Below, one piece after another: positions 10,866-23,522 of a DNA stretch of 64,000 bases. The DNA comes from Adineta steineri (lineage: Eukaryota; Rotifera; Eurotatoria; Adinetida; Adinetidae): NCBI GenBank assembly GCA_905250115.1, contig CAJNOI010000215.1, positions 2,656 to 66,655 of the forward strand. Direction: 5' to 3'. A program made the position numbers and the translations under genes. Position 1 is the first letter of the stretch. Every line of letters begins with the position of its first letter. The notes under the pieces are model-generated. The model saw only the letters and a program-made list of their open reading frames with translations. It searched no databases and was not told the DNA's origin.

Positions 10866-10926
10866 GGGTGGGTGTGGATTATATTCCGAATATCGTATTT
10901 ATAACATTCCACACCCACCCACCCTC
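10866..10926. repeat. Telomere-like inverted pair (13-bp perfect stem)
   Basis: GGGTGGGTGTGGA at 10866-10878 faces its exact reverse complement TCCACACCCACCC at 10908-10920 across a 29-base AT-rich loop. A further CACCCTC extends the right arm to 10926. The left arm is the breakpoint of the CysRS fragment. Confidence 0.7.
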
Positions 10927-11093
10927 AAATTAGAAGAACCTGTGTGACAATCCCCAATCGAATACGGTCGTCCACACTCACATATTGAATGTGTGAGTAT
11001 GGCAGCTAACATATTCGTGAAGAAATTACTGAATGAATCGGTATTTTATGTCGCAATTTTTTTTCTGATTAAAACTTATTGTTTATTTTTCAG

Positions 11094-11500
11094 GGTCCTA
11101 TTTCGATATTCATGCGTCATTTAATGATTCTGGAAAACAACCCAATCAACAATATGAAATAATGTTATCTCATGTTTATAACAAAGATTCGTCAATCAAC
11201 TACTCGATGAATATCAACGTTAATATTGATTCAACAAATACTAATGAATTTGATGAATTACTTAAAAGTTATAATAGTAATATCATACGTTTATTCTTCA
11301 TTATCAACTATCAATCTACGGGGGTTCATATCAATGCAAATAAAATAGTAACTCTGCCGAAAAATGCCAAGAAATCGACCTTGGAATCGGATCCGTTCAA
11401 CGGAGATTCTGCTTCCATGAAATCTCCGAAATATTACGGAACCAACCGTTTCCATGCCGGATTGTTTGACCCGGATTTAGCAAATGCCATGAAACATTGA
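11094..11500 (+). pseudogene. Orphan coding exon with a compositionally different tail
   Basis: A strong acceptor (TTTATTTTTCAG, ending 11093) opens a frame that runs 135 codons to a TGA at 11498-11500. The first part (about 11094-11335) uses AT-rich codons like the neighbouring genes and includes YEIMLSHVYNKDSS. From about 11336 the codons become clearly GC-richer and the protein reads STLESDPFNGDSASMKSP and then YYGTNRFHAGLFDPDL. I do not recognise either part. No upstream exon could be found. It may be two joined fragments or the last exon of a lost gene. Confidence 0.35.
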
Positions 11501-11795
11501 CTTAATTTAATGTTAGCAACAAGCGACTATTTATTAAGTGAAAGATTATATTGCAATGATCCTCTCTCAATAAACATATACATTTTCATTAAACATTTAC
11601 TGTACACATTTAAAGACCCTTTTTTTATTGTAATATTAAAATTAAAAAAATTCAAATATCGTCATTCAATTACATATTAATAATGGCAATGTGACAATCA
11701 TTGTAAAAATATTAATGTTCTTTTATTTTGTGAGAGAGACTATATTTATTTTAAAATGTCTTTTAAATTAATATTCCCTCAACTGAAAGGAGGTT

Positions 11796-11918
11796 CTACG
11801 CTGAATGAGTTAAGTACGTTCGATGGTTAACTCTGCTCTGTTGATTAAACACTTCTAATCCTTTCCTGTCATAAGAAGTGACCGAGGGATAATCGAGGTT
11901 GGGGAACCCGAATCTGAT
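11796..11918 (-). pseudogene. Orphan C-terminal coding fragment, GC-rich codons
   Basis: On the minus strand a frame reads RFGFPNLDYPSVTSYDRKGL and then VFNQQSRVNHRTYLTHSA before a TAG at 11796-11798. CTAAC followed by an AG near 11914 could be a branch point and acceptor. Codon third positions are rich in C and G, unlike the surrounding AT-rich DNA, which suggests real coding history. The family is not recognised and no further exon was found. Confidence 0.35.
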
Positions 11919-12006
11919 GTTAGTTTTTTAAACAAAGGAGCATTTCTTTACAAAAAAAATTTTTTTTTTATAAAGTTTGTTGAAACAAAAAAGAAGATAA
12001 ATTTTA

Positions 12007-12102
12007 TTAATTTAAAAGTTGCGTCTTTGGTTGTTGTGATGATGCATTAACAAAACGTCTTCTCACGATGATTTGAGGCACTCGTTGATTTGTGTCGCTT
12101 AT
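12007..12102 (-). pseudogene. Orphan terminal exon-like fragment
   Basis: A minus-strand frame opens after a TTTAAAAG acceptor at about 12102 and reads SDTNQRVPQIIVRRRFVNAS, then SQPKTQLLN and a stop at 12007-12009. It looks like the last exon of a gene but has no recognised family and no upstream partner. It lies within 100 bases of the fragment at 11796-11918, which has its own stop. Confidence 0.3.
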
Positions 12103-15100
12103 CTTTTAAATAGATAAATTATTCGCAAAAAATTTTCATCAAATAAACATCTCTAAATTATCAAGCTATTTAAGTTCGACTATATAATTTTTTTAAGGAA
12201 ATATATTTTTAAATTATTCCGATGATGTTTACAACAGAAAATTTTTACTATGTATTGCAAGCCAATCTGATATTGTTGTCTATTAGATAGATGTTGTCTT
12301 GTCACAGTCCTATATACTTAACACATAAGATTTAGCCTTATTGATGTATATGTTGAAAGATAAAGATAAATGATATATATATATGATAATTTTTCTCCGA
12401 AGAAAAGCATTATTTATAGATTGGAACTCTAAAACGTTGCACTAAGATTTGTATGTATGTATCAATATATAACTAGTGATTATATATTTTATTTAATTGA
12501 TGGCTGACGATATTTTTCTATATCTTTTTATCGAAAAATTGTTTATTGAATCAATAAGGAATCATTGTCCTCGATTTGAAGGCAAAGAATAAGTGGTACA
12601 CAATATGTCTTAAGTCTATTTTTCTTTCGCTAAAAGTCAACAATCGAGATAGGATAAGAAAAAGCAAGAAACTAAATGATGTTTACAAGAGGATGAATAT
12701 TGAACTTCAATAAAAGATCATATTTTACATGATATAGAAAATAATTATCTGTGAGTAATCAACAGATATACAAATATTCGTCTGAGTTAACTTTTATTTC
12801 TACAAATAAAAAGTTTAAAAAGAAATATGAGATTTTCCATTGATCGTATTCAATACAGTGATCATATATCTATCTGATCATTAATAGCAATATATATCAT
12901 TTTATTTCCATTACTGTTCTTAAAATTCAAATAAATATTGACATGAATAGTTATGATTTATTTGAGAGAAAATTATTCTATTCAATTATAACAGTCAATC
13001 TTATATATTTCTATTTCTATAATAAAGTATTATTAATCTTATTATAAATTGTTTTTTTTCGTTAAGATCAACTCAAGAATGATGAGCTAAAAAAATGATA
13101 TATAGCTGTTGTCAGCATATATAATCTTCCATTGATTGAGAATCTAACGAATGTGCGTAGGAAGAGAAAAAAAATATGGTTGAAAATCTTTTATTAATTG
13201 CAACATCAACTACTAAAGATAGTGTTGATAATATGCGTAGATAGAACGACTAAAATAATATAAGTTATTTTATTTATTTCAAATATATAAAAAATAATTA
13301 TGCAATTAAATTGAATAATTACTAATAAAAATGCAAACATTCTACGTTCCAGACGTAGCTATTTTATTTGCCAGATCTGTTCTTTATCTTATACATTCTT
13401 AACAATGATGTCTTTTTCTGTCACAAAGAAAATATTTGTATAATACCATTATATCAATTACATAGAGAAATACTTGTTGACTTGATCAAACTCAAACTAT
13501 ACTTTAACGATCAATATTGATATTATTAGATGAATATTTAAGTTTATTTGTAGTTGCTATAAAAATAATCAATACATTAAATTTGAAAACAAAAAAGAAA
13601 AAAAAACCCTTTTTTTTTTTGATTCAACTTTAATTGAAGTTCAATTACATATACTTCAATAATATTATTATTCTTTTTTTCTTCTTCTTCTCCTTTCGAA
13701 TAGAGTGCATTCTAGCAATAAAAATTTAAATTTTTCACTAATATAAAAGCTTTACAAACAATTCTATTTATAATATATTTTTTTCTTTGTCTTGACTATC
13801 ATAAATGTATTATCATTGTCATAATTGACGAAAGAGAAATTTCTCATAGAATTATAATAAGTACATATCTATTTCATGTCAACATTTGTAAATATCATCA
13901 AAATCATCAATGTATTACCCTTCTATCTCATATATATAGAGAGAGAGATCAATATAATACTATTATTATAAGTGTAGAGAAACAAAAAAAAATCTCTGAT
14001 GCATTGCAAATGAATTTTAGCACACACACACACACACATACATAGAGACAAATAGTAAAAATTTTTACTGATTAAACCTAAACAAATCTACTGATTAGTT
14101 TAAGAATATTTATTTCTCTCCTTTTTTTTTCTCTTCATCACCAAGACAAAGTATTAAGAGAATACATACTTATCGGAAACAAAATAGGAAAATTTTCTAT
14201 TGAGTCTTATATGCAACAGTAGATACTTATATTAAATCGATTGAAAGCGAACTAAAACTGAATTAAGTCGATAGACATTTTTTTCTTCTTCCAATCGAAG
14301 ACAAGAAGATGATCATAGAAAGATTCTCGGAATATTTCCACTTCATTCTATTTATTAGTTGTTTATCATGAATACATCCATACGTGGATTATTAACAAAA
14401 AGATACCATCTGTATATTTGTTTCGACAAGAAACAGATATATCTCCATTATGTGAAGTTCTCATACGATATATTACCAAAACAAAAGACAAACATATGTA
14501 TATATTTAGAGCAATTTTCTTGTTTCTCTCTCTCTCAGCTTTTCCATTTGTCACTAAACACAATAAGAATATATAGAGATACATTAACAAAGACATTTTG
14601 ACGATCTTCATATATATTATATATATATGAATATGTAAACTTGTTTTTTTTTTTATTTTGACAATCCAATATATATACATAGTGAATGAGGAGTGACATT
14701 TTCCGAGAAAGTCGAGCATTACTAATATGATAGTGAATAAGCAATCGTTTATCGACTATATAGCTTGTTTCTATTTTTTTCCCCTCTATATATCCATATT
14801 ATTTTTTTTTATGTAGAAAGAACAATGAGCACTCATCATCATTATCATTTGGGTTCTGCTGAATACCGCGAACACTCATGCATTCTTGTTTTGTCCTCAA
14901 AAAGAGAAAAAAAAGGAAGAGAAAAAGAATGAGATGAGGACCCTAAAGACTAACGTCGTTGTTACTGCTGTTCAAAATATGAGAAGAAACGATAGCGAAT
15001 ACAAGAAGAAGAAGAAAAAACGACATTTCTACATCGTCGTCGTCGTCTTCCTCGTCGTCGTCGAAGAACAAGAATAGTAGTAGTAGTAGTAGTAGCAGCA

Positions 15101-15353
15101 AGAGACTATCGTCAATTCCGACCAAAGTATTTGTACGCTCATGAGAGCGAGGAAGAGGGAGAGCGAGAGAGAAATATAAAGAAAAGCAAAAGGAAAAAGC
15201 ACAGAATAAGAAGGAAAAGAAAACGGAGAATATAATGGTAGAAGAAGAAAAGGAGATGTTTCTAGTACTGGTTTCCTACGAGAGACCAAGCTCTCTGTCG
15301 ACGCGAACATGAAATCTACATTTATGTTTATATGTCGTAGTATATCGACTCAA

Positions 15354-15387
<34 letters not shown>

Positions 15388-16977
15388 AAAGGAAACGACC
15401 GTGCGCTCGCGCTGAAGAATTCCGGTGAGAATTAGAGCATACGCACAAGAGAGTGCGAAAAAATTGCCCTTCGTCTTTCTTCGCTCTCCCTCTCGTCTCT
15501 TGTCTAAAGACAGGCGCGCGCACACGCATTTGACTATATGCTTGTCAATAAATTTAGATAGTGGTGTATAGTAGAACAATATAGATAGATAGACAGAATG
15601 TTTATGTCTGTATGTGAAAAAAAAAATATAAAACGATACTTCTTCCTGTGTTCTTAGTCGCTCGCATTTCAGCAAAAAAAGTGTAGAAAAAAAAAGAGAA
15701 AAAAAAAGAAACTCTAGTGTATGTGTGTGAAAAATCAAGCGTAGAAAACGAGATGAGTTTGAAATAAATGAGAAAAAAATAATAACACATTATTTATATA
15801 TATATATATCGATCCTCTTTATTTTTTTATATTGATAAGAATTACAAACATCAAAATGGACATCTAATTATTTTGTGGTAAGTTTTGATTATACTATACA
15901 CATATGACAATACTATATTTATAGACAAACAAGTAGATCGATGACGAAAGAGAGGAGAGAGAGAGAGAACGACTAGTGAAGATTTCAGGATTATTTCGAT
16001 TATTTCATACGCCTCTAGATGCCCGCATCTTCATTACCATCTTAGATTTCACTAGACCTTAGCTATTACTATTCATTTTTTGCCGCATTTTTATTACCAA
16101 CATTTTCTCTGTTATTTTACACGTACAATCCTTACAGCTATATTTGTTGATTATATCATATCTACCGGCTAATATATTCTTTATATTTTATTCTTACTCA
16201 TCTAGCATATATATATATATATGGTCAGTGATTGCTTGTGGACATGTATTCTCAATTGATGAAATCAATCGTATATAATGAGAATGTCCTTTAATATATC
16301 TGACAAACGAAAACAATTCAATCGAAGAAAAGAAAACATGTGTTATCTATATATAGCATAATGAATTGTCTGACGACGTAGAAATAAGATATTCATTACT
16401 CGAACACACGAAGATAACTCGAGAATCAACCTATGCTACTACGACTGCGTACAATTTAATGCTTATATTAAGAACGAAGAACCTAGTGAATGTCAAAAAA
16501 CAAATGATCAATTATCGAACGAGTTAGAGAACGCAAGTCTACTTGCGTTCGGTCGACTATCGACAAGAGAAGAAAAAAAAGGAGAGAAGGGAAAAAAAAA
16601 GATAGCACAGATTTAGTCTCATAGATGATGACGACAACAACGACGTTGAGTAGTCCTATATAATATACTTTAGATAGAACAACCCATGAGATAAGGAGAG
16701 AGAAAAAAAAACGAGAGAAAAGAAGATGTCAATACATAAATAAGTTTTTCCATAGATTGAAAAAAATGAGATTTGCATTACGTAAGTATATGTCATCAGA
16801 AAAAAACGCGAATTAGATATTAAATGATGATAGATATTTTATTTAATCATCTAGTGCAGACATGCTAATGAATGTATTGAAAACTATTCGTTTTTTTATG
16901 TGTGTGTGTTGTTGTTTATCTATCGTTCTCTTTTTACGCTTGATGTTTTTTTTGTTAATTATATCTATTTTCTTTTA
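12103..16977. other. Gene-poor region; simple repeats and probable receptor promoter
   Basis: No convincing coding sequence is seen from 12103 to the receptor gene. Dinucleotide and trinucleotide repeats are common: (AC)n near 14022, TAG/AGT triplets near 15075-15095 and (GTC)n at about 15356-15384. Between about 14.9 and 15.6 kb the sequence is richer in CpG and purine tracts and carries several overlapping repeat-driven open frames. That part is the likeliest place for the promoter or a 5'UTR exon of the receptor gene, but this is inference. Confidence 0.4.
15356..15384. repeat. (GTC)n trinucleotide repeat
   Basis: About nine uninterrupted GTC units followed by GCC. It lies in the CpG-richer block upstream of the receptor gene and generates poly-Arg/Asp/Ser shadow frames that are not genes. 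Confidence 0.85.
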
Positions 16978-16978
16978 G
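16977..16978 (+). promoter_or_regulatory. 3' splice acceptor 15 bases before the receptor start codon
   Basis: A pyrimidine tract and TTTTAG end at 16978, followed by CTTAAGAATCTTATC and the ATG at 16994. No donor-bearing partner exon was identified upstream. It fits either a 5'UTR intron or spliced-leader trans-splicing. Confidence 0.5.
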
Positions 16979-16993
16979 CTTAAGAATCTTATC

Positions 16994-19900
16994 ATGAAAC
17001 AAAAAGAATATTATTATTTTTCTTCATCTCCATCATCATCATCATCATCATCATATATTCAAGTTAGAAATAATAATAATAATATGTTAAATTCAAAATC
17101 AAAACAATCATCATTTTTTCATTTTATATCAATTTATTTCTATTTAATTCTATTTATTATTATATTTCTTATTAGTTTTTTTATTTTCTTTCATACAAAA
17201 ACGTCTCATATATCTTTAAATCATCGTTTAAAAAGACAGATTTCAAATATTAATGATAAACAACATGATATTGATATGTTACGTCGATTATTAAATCGAA
17301 CAAGTTCATCTGTATTATCTGATTGTACAATAAATATGGCATCAGATGGAATTTATCCAATACCATTAGAAAATGCTGTATCATTACCTATTATTCGTTT
17401 AATTGAAAAATCTTTTGAAAGTGAACTTACTTCACTAAAACTATTAGCAGGACAGATTCGTATGAAAATAAATCAAACAGCAAATTATTTTGCTGATCAT
17501 ACATTAGAAAAATTTGGTCATAAATTTAGTATTTATATGCGGGTATTATTAATTAGTTATATACGTATTAATGAAATTGATATAAGAACATTAACAAATG
17601 ATAATGGTGGCTCAGATGTAATTAAATATTCTCGTATAAATAAATCAATATCAGATATAATTGATATTGATGCAATTAGTGAGAATATAGTTAAACAAGA
17701 TATTATTTTACAAAGTTTTACAATGTCAAATGTACGTGAAACATTTAAACAAGATGCAAAAAGAATTTCATCCACAAATGGTTGGTGGCTTGGACCAGTT
17801 TTATGTGAGAAAAATCAAAATGAAGCTTTTATTATTGCTAATATACTTTCATTAACAAATGAGTAAATTAAATAAATCAATATTGATATTTATAGATGAT
17901 TGCTTTTTTATTTTTTTGTTTTTAGTTATTTTCTTATTTCTTATTTTAATATATCAACTGTTGATATAAATCAATGTGACAATAATGATTTACCATTTAG
18001 TGGAACACATAAATGTCCACATGATATGCAGGTACAAAGAATTTCTTTTTTAATTCTCTAATTTTAATATTCGTTTTTTTTCTCTAATAGTGTATTCATC
18101 AAGATGGTCAAGGTTTTAAATTAGGTGCCTATAAATGCTTGTGTAAAGGTCCATATGATAATATGACAACGACAATTTATGGTAAAGATTTAGAATGGAA
18201 TGATACAGTTAAAGATGATCCAACATTTCAACCAAATAGTCGATGTCAATGTAATCCACAATTATGTTTAGTTACATATAATAATGTTTTACGTACAATA
18301 ATCATAATTATTCAATCAATATTTATTGTTTTTGTTGCTCTACTAGCTGCTATTGTATTTCAAAAACGTAAAATCAAAATAATTAAACATTCAATGTGGA
18401 TTTTACTTGAATTAGTTCTTTTTGGAGGTGCATTACTTTATGCATCGGTAAGAACAAAAAAAACCTATTATTTTATATTTCAAGAAGTAATTATTTTATT
18501 TATATATTTAGGTTATTGTTGATAGTCTAGGTCCACATGGAATTGTTTGTTTAATAATGCCTTGGTATGTAAGAATGTCTTATTATATAATAATAAAGAG
18601 AAGAAGAACAAAATATAAAATATTTTTGTTTTATCATATTAGAATGTTTTAATATGTAGAAAAGGTCATACGATCTATTAATCATGCCATAGAGCTAAAA
18701 ACTCAATCTCATTTTGAGTAGGAAATCAATCTTGTTAGCTATTTAATATCATATAAATGTTTCTTATGGGAAAAAAAGAAGATAACTGCTCGAATAATTT
18801 TTCAAGGATTATTAATAGTACTTCTATTAGTATTTCGAAATAGGCAATAATTATTTTTTCTTGTTCATTGTTTATTAAAGAAAATCAATATTTATTCTTC
18901 TTTCTAGGCTTCGTGAACTTGGCTTTACAATTGTTTATGGTACATTAATTTTACGTATTTATAAGTAAATTATAAAAAATTAATTATTTTTTCTATTATT
19001 TATTTATTTATATAGAATGTTAGCAGAATTTCAATCACGTAAAGCACATTGTGTGCAAGTTAAAGAAAAAGATATTTTACGTATATTATTTTTTATATCA
19101 ATATCAATTATTGGTTATTTACTGGGTTGGACATTTGTTAATATCGATCATGCAAATGAAAATCTTCCACTTAATCAATATTTATTAGGACATGGTTTTA
19201 CATTTCGAAGAAAAAGTTATTTTCAAACATGTCGACCACGTTCATGGGATTATCTTATTCAAATGGGTTTGTATATAGAAAAAAAAAAAATAAAAATTAA
19301 CTAATCATGATTTTTCTTTGTAGCTGAATTTATTTTTCTGTGCGTGGGAATTCGTTTTATCTATAGTACACGAACAGCTCCATGTGAATATCATGAACGT
19401 AAATTAATTACAATTGTTGTTGTTTGTGAAATGCTTTTTTCAACATTACTTCATGTTATTAAGTAAGTCAATGAAATTATTTTGTTTTATTAATATAATA
19501 ATATTATTATGTCTAGAGATTGTTTATGGGCATCAATTGATCCCGATACATTTCTTATATTATCATTTTTTCGATGTCATTTTACAGTAACATGTATGAT
19601 CGTGTTTATATTTTGTACAAAAGTAAATTAACGAAAAGAATTTATTGATTAGAATAATAATTGAATATATATTTAGTTATGTTTTATGTTTCGACCAATT
19701 AATGAAGAATATACTACTCGAGATCGATTTCGTTCATTACCTGATGGTGTTGAACCAGGTGAATTAGTTGCCAAATTACAATCGAATGGTGATATTGAAT
19801 TTGGTGAATTAAATATACGAGATATGGATTCCGAAGAAATTCGAGTAACAAATTTTTTTGCCTTATATTTAAGAAAATTTTTAATTTTGTTTTTCTCTCT

Positions 19901-20298
19901 TTCTATTTAAGGCGGAATTAAAACGTTTATATACATCTTTGCATGTATTAAAAACGAAAACAATGCGTAAAGATAATCCACATTTAACAAAACGTCATGG
20001 GCAACGACGTAAAAATCGTCGATTTTCCATGCAAGCATTTCGACCACATGGTGGAGCAAGTACAAGTGGTGTTGGAGGAACAATAAGTAATATTTTAGGA
20101 GGTGCAACAGATAAACATGAACTTGATCCAACTAAAACACCTGAAGATAGTACAGGTAGTCATAATGAAACTACACATCTTGGTACAATGAGTATATATC
20201 GTACTAGTATAGATGATGGTGATGAAGTTCGTGGTAGAGCATTTTCCGATGCTGCAGTGCCTTCAACAGGAATTGGTCAACGAGTTACATTTAAATAA
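16994..20298 (+). CDS. Orphan class C GPCR of the GPR158/GPR179 (Drosophila Smog) type
   Basis: Ten exons: 16994-17862, 17926-18031, 18091-18447, 18512-18564, 18908-18964, 19016-19266, 19324-19462, 19517-19622, 19677-19844 and 19912-20298. They encode 830 residues. After a Ser/Asn-rich start there is a hydrophobic signal or anchor segment at about 41-66. The extracellular domain contains WWLGP (about 264-268), VDINQCDNNDLPFSGTHKC and a cysteine-rich EGF-like piece (about 326-385), as in GPR158. Seven membrane helices run from about residue 394 (first IIIIIQSIFIVFVALLAAIV). The TCRPRSWDY and AEFIFL blocks are family landmarks. The cytoplasmic tail has EEIRAELKRLYTSLHVLKTK and MRKDNPH, close to Smog and its relatives. 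These receptors signal at the plasma membrane through G proteins or RGS complexes. Met31 is an alternative start that would leave a more ordinary signal peptide. Confidence 0.9.
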
Positions 20299-20959
20299 GA
20301 TTTTTATTTGTTTGTTTGTTTTTTTCTTTCTTTACTTGTCTTTTATTTGACGGTGATGAATTCCATTGTTTTTAATGTGTAGATTCGTCCGATAATATAA
20401 TCTGTATCGTTTTCTTTGTCTTTTCATGTCGCATGTGTGTTCTGAAAAAATACACTCATAATAAAAAGACAGTAGGATCAAGAGATCCAATTAAAATAAA
20501 ATTTTCTTTTTTTCTCGTTTCTTTTTTCTTTTCTTTGTTGTAAATTTAGTTCAATTTATTTTTTAAGCTAACTATGTGTAATAATGTCATGCTCGATTAT
20601 GTGTTCTGTTTTTTTTCTCGAGGTGAACATGAACATTTGAATTTAATCTATTACAAAATGTAATTGCCTCTCTATACAACGCAATATAGAAGTGACTTTC
20701 TTCCTTATTTTAAAGTGAAAACAGAGTAAACACTTTTTTAACGCGTCAAAATCTGAATTAATGGAAAGAACGCAAGAATTGTTAAAAAGAGAGAAATATA
20801 CATGAATAATATTGTACATTTAAATATTTGACTACTATTGCCATCATCATATTGATCTCTCTCTCCTTGGTTCATCAACTAGAGCTTCACACTTCAGTTG
20901 TACTTTTTATTGATATAAATAACTACTTTTATACAGATTTCAATGCATTGAACTGAAAT
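20299..20959. other. 3' flank of receptor gene and 5' flank of coiled-coil gene
   Basis: T-rich non-coding sequence with AATAAAA-type signals near 20458-20465 and 20490. A TTTATACAG acceptor ends at 20936, 24 bases before the next start codon. Confidence 0.5.
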
Positions 20960-23522
20960 ATGAATAATCGACATTCTTCCAAATATGATCATAAACGATC
21001 ATCAATTGAAGAAAAATATCGAATATTGGAAAATACACTTATGCAAAAATGTTATGCAAATGATTCATTGAAGTATGTCATATAACTTCAATAGTAATTT
21101 ATTCATTATTATAAAATAATTAGAGACATAATTATCGATACAAATCAACAAAATGATCTATCATATTCATCTCCTATTTCTATTGAACAATTGGTAAGAT
21201 TTTTTCTTTTTTAAAAATTAATTTCTTTTTTTTTCTTAAAAGTTCAATTCTAATGATTCAAAATGTTTAAATACTAATCTTTTTGGAAATGCACTTGTAA
21301 GAAATATTTATACAATTTCTTTATATATATAGATATTTTTCTTTATAGACAAAAGATCGTGAAATTGCCAAATTAAGAGCATTAGTATATCAAAAAGATA
21401 ATGAACTTATTGCTTTAGCATCAACACATAAAAATGCTTTATTACAGGTTTAGCAAAATATCTATTAATTTAGAGAGAAAAAAAATAATAAGTTTGTTTA
21501 ATAGGTGGAAGATCGAATGGAGCGTGAACGAAAAGTTTGGCATGAACATAAAGAACTATTATTAGCTGATGAACGAGCAAAATTTGAAGAAGAAAAAATT
21601 CGTTTAGTTAAAGATTTACAAGATAAATTAAATATTGAACGTAAATGTTGTCAAAATTTAGAAAAGAAACTATATGATGCACAAATGGTATTATTTTAAG
21701 AATTATTTTTGTTATTGTTGTTGTTTTTATTTTTTTGAGAAACAAGAAAGAAAGATTTATAATTTCTTTTCATCATAGCAATCAAGCGAAACAAAATTTC
21801 TATTAAAAGAAAGTGATCGTGAACGCATCAATGCGATTTATAGTATGAAAGAACAGTGTAGAAAAGAATATCAAAATGAAATTATTCGATCACGTAATCA
21901 ATTTCAATTAGTATGTAAACCAAATGAATAATACTAATTATTAGCAAAATAATATTAACCTTGTGTTTCTATTCATTATTTATCATAATATTACATTTTT
22001 TACTCAATAAAAAGAATTGAAAATCGATGTTTCATATCTTAAAAATATAATTTATACCCGAATTTTAAATATAGTGCACTTTAGAAGTCATGGATTGTTT
22101 TGTTTAATCGTATTTTTTAGTTGACTGTTTAACCTATAGAGTAACCATTAAATAAACTTATTAATTGTAACATTAACAAGCTCTTTTGACCTTCTCTCAT
22201 TGAAAAAACACTTGAGATTATATATAATAACTGACCTTCTTCACATCGTTAAATAAACAGTTTCACATCAATATTGAAACTTTTCAAGAACAAATCTCGA
22301 TGTTAATGTATTTAAATATTTTCTTAATAACTAGGAAAAAGATATCGAATTTGCACGTTTACAAGAACATGCTCGTGAATTAGAAGAAACAATAAATTAT
22401 CTTTCAACTGCAAATGCAAATGTAACTGCTCAGCAACATAGACTACTTGTTCAATTAACAACAGCTGAAAAAACATGTATTCATACAATAAATGATATAA
22501 TTAAAAAATTACTTATGGCTATGGATACTCCGTCACATACCTATTCGACAATTCCGTATGAAAATCGTTTAGTTTTTTCTTTTGTATTCTAAAACTAATT
22601 TTTTAAATAGAAATATTTCATCATTTGTATATGATGAAACAGCAATTTTTGAACGAACACCAACTCGAAATATTCTTGTAAAGAATTATCATTTTGATCT
22701 ATTATTATAAAAAAAAAATTTGTTTAGAAATTCCTTCAAAATACAGTTGATGATATTCGCAATTATATCATTGAACAAAGAGTACAAATTGAAACAAAAA
22801 CAATACTTTTACAAAAAACAAAACAATCATCAGAACGAGTAAATAAATTTTTTATTTTGATTATTGATGAGAATATATTCTTGTAGACACTCGATCTTTC
22901 AAATCGATCACATGATGATAATAATAAATTATATTTAAAATCTAAAAAAGTAAAATGAATTTAAAATATATTTTATTACCATTATCTGATTTAATTAGAA
23001 AAATGATTCATTAAATTCATGTCAGCTATCAGTACAACAAAATCATACTGTTGATAATCTTATACAAAAACTTGAAGATCATATTGCATTTGAACTTACT
23101 CGGTATGTTTATTTTTTTTTGATTAATGATTTAATTTTAATGTAAGAAAAATATTTAGCTTATCTGAACAACGAACTGCATCGAATCATCATGCTGAACT
23201 ACCTCCTGAAAAGGTTTTGTAGAAATTTTTGAAAGAGAAAATCTTCTGTATATTTTATTTTTAAAAGATTAAATTTGAAAAAAAAATCGATAATGAAATT
23301 AATCAAGATGCACTTATTCGACATTTACAAAATCGTATGAATGAGTTAAGAAATGATAATATGCGATTACGTGATAATAAACAATCAAAATCAATTTTTT
23401 CATTATATAATGAAGTAAAAAATATTTTATTAAATTAGAAAATATCTTTATTTTTTATTTAGAATAATAATCAACGTTCATTCACATCGATGCGTTCACT
23501 AAATTCTCCAATAACACTATAA
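20960..23522 (+). CDS. Coiled-coil protein of unknown function (492 aa)
   Basis: Fourteen small exons: 20960-21072, 21124-21193, 21243-21296, 21349-21447, 21505-21687, 21779-21910, 22335-22555, 22611-22677, 22728-22838, 22887-22949, 22999-23102, 23159-23213, 23268-23414 and 23463-23522. All are in phase and give 492 residues. From about residue 80 to 290 the protein is rich in heptads and charged residues, for example DREIAKLRALVYQKDNEL and KARFEEEKI-like stretches, and is predicted to form a long coiled coil. A second coiled segment covers about 420-470. No enzymatic motif, membrane helix or zinc finger is seen. The layout recalls centrosomal or ciliary scaffold proteins, but I cannot name a family. 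The longest intron (21911-22334) is 424 bases; most others are about 50. Confidence 0.75.

Noticed and set aside
11800..11960. Considered an rRNA or tRNA fragment because of higher GC
   Set aside because: No cloverleaf or conserved rRNA motif was found; the minus strand instead reads as a protein-like frame.
14022..14040. (AC)n run considered as a telomere-like tract
   Set aside because: Pure AC dinucleotide without the CCC of CCCACA; an ordinary microsatellite.
15328..15738. 136-codon minus-strand frame with poly-Arg
   Set aside because: The long Arg run is the (GTC)n repeat read backwards; the rest is low-complexity with no recognisable domain.
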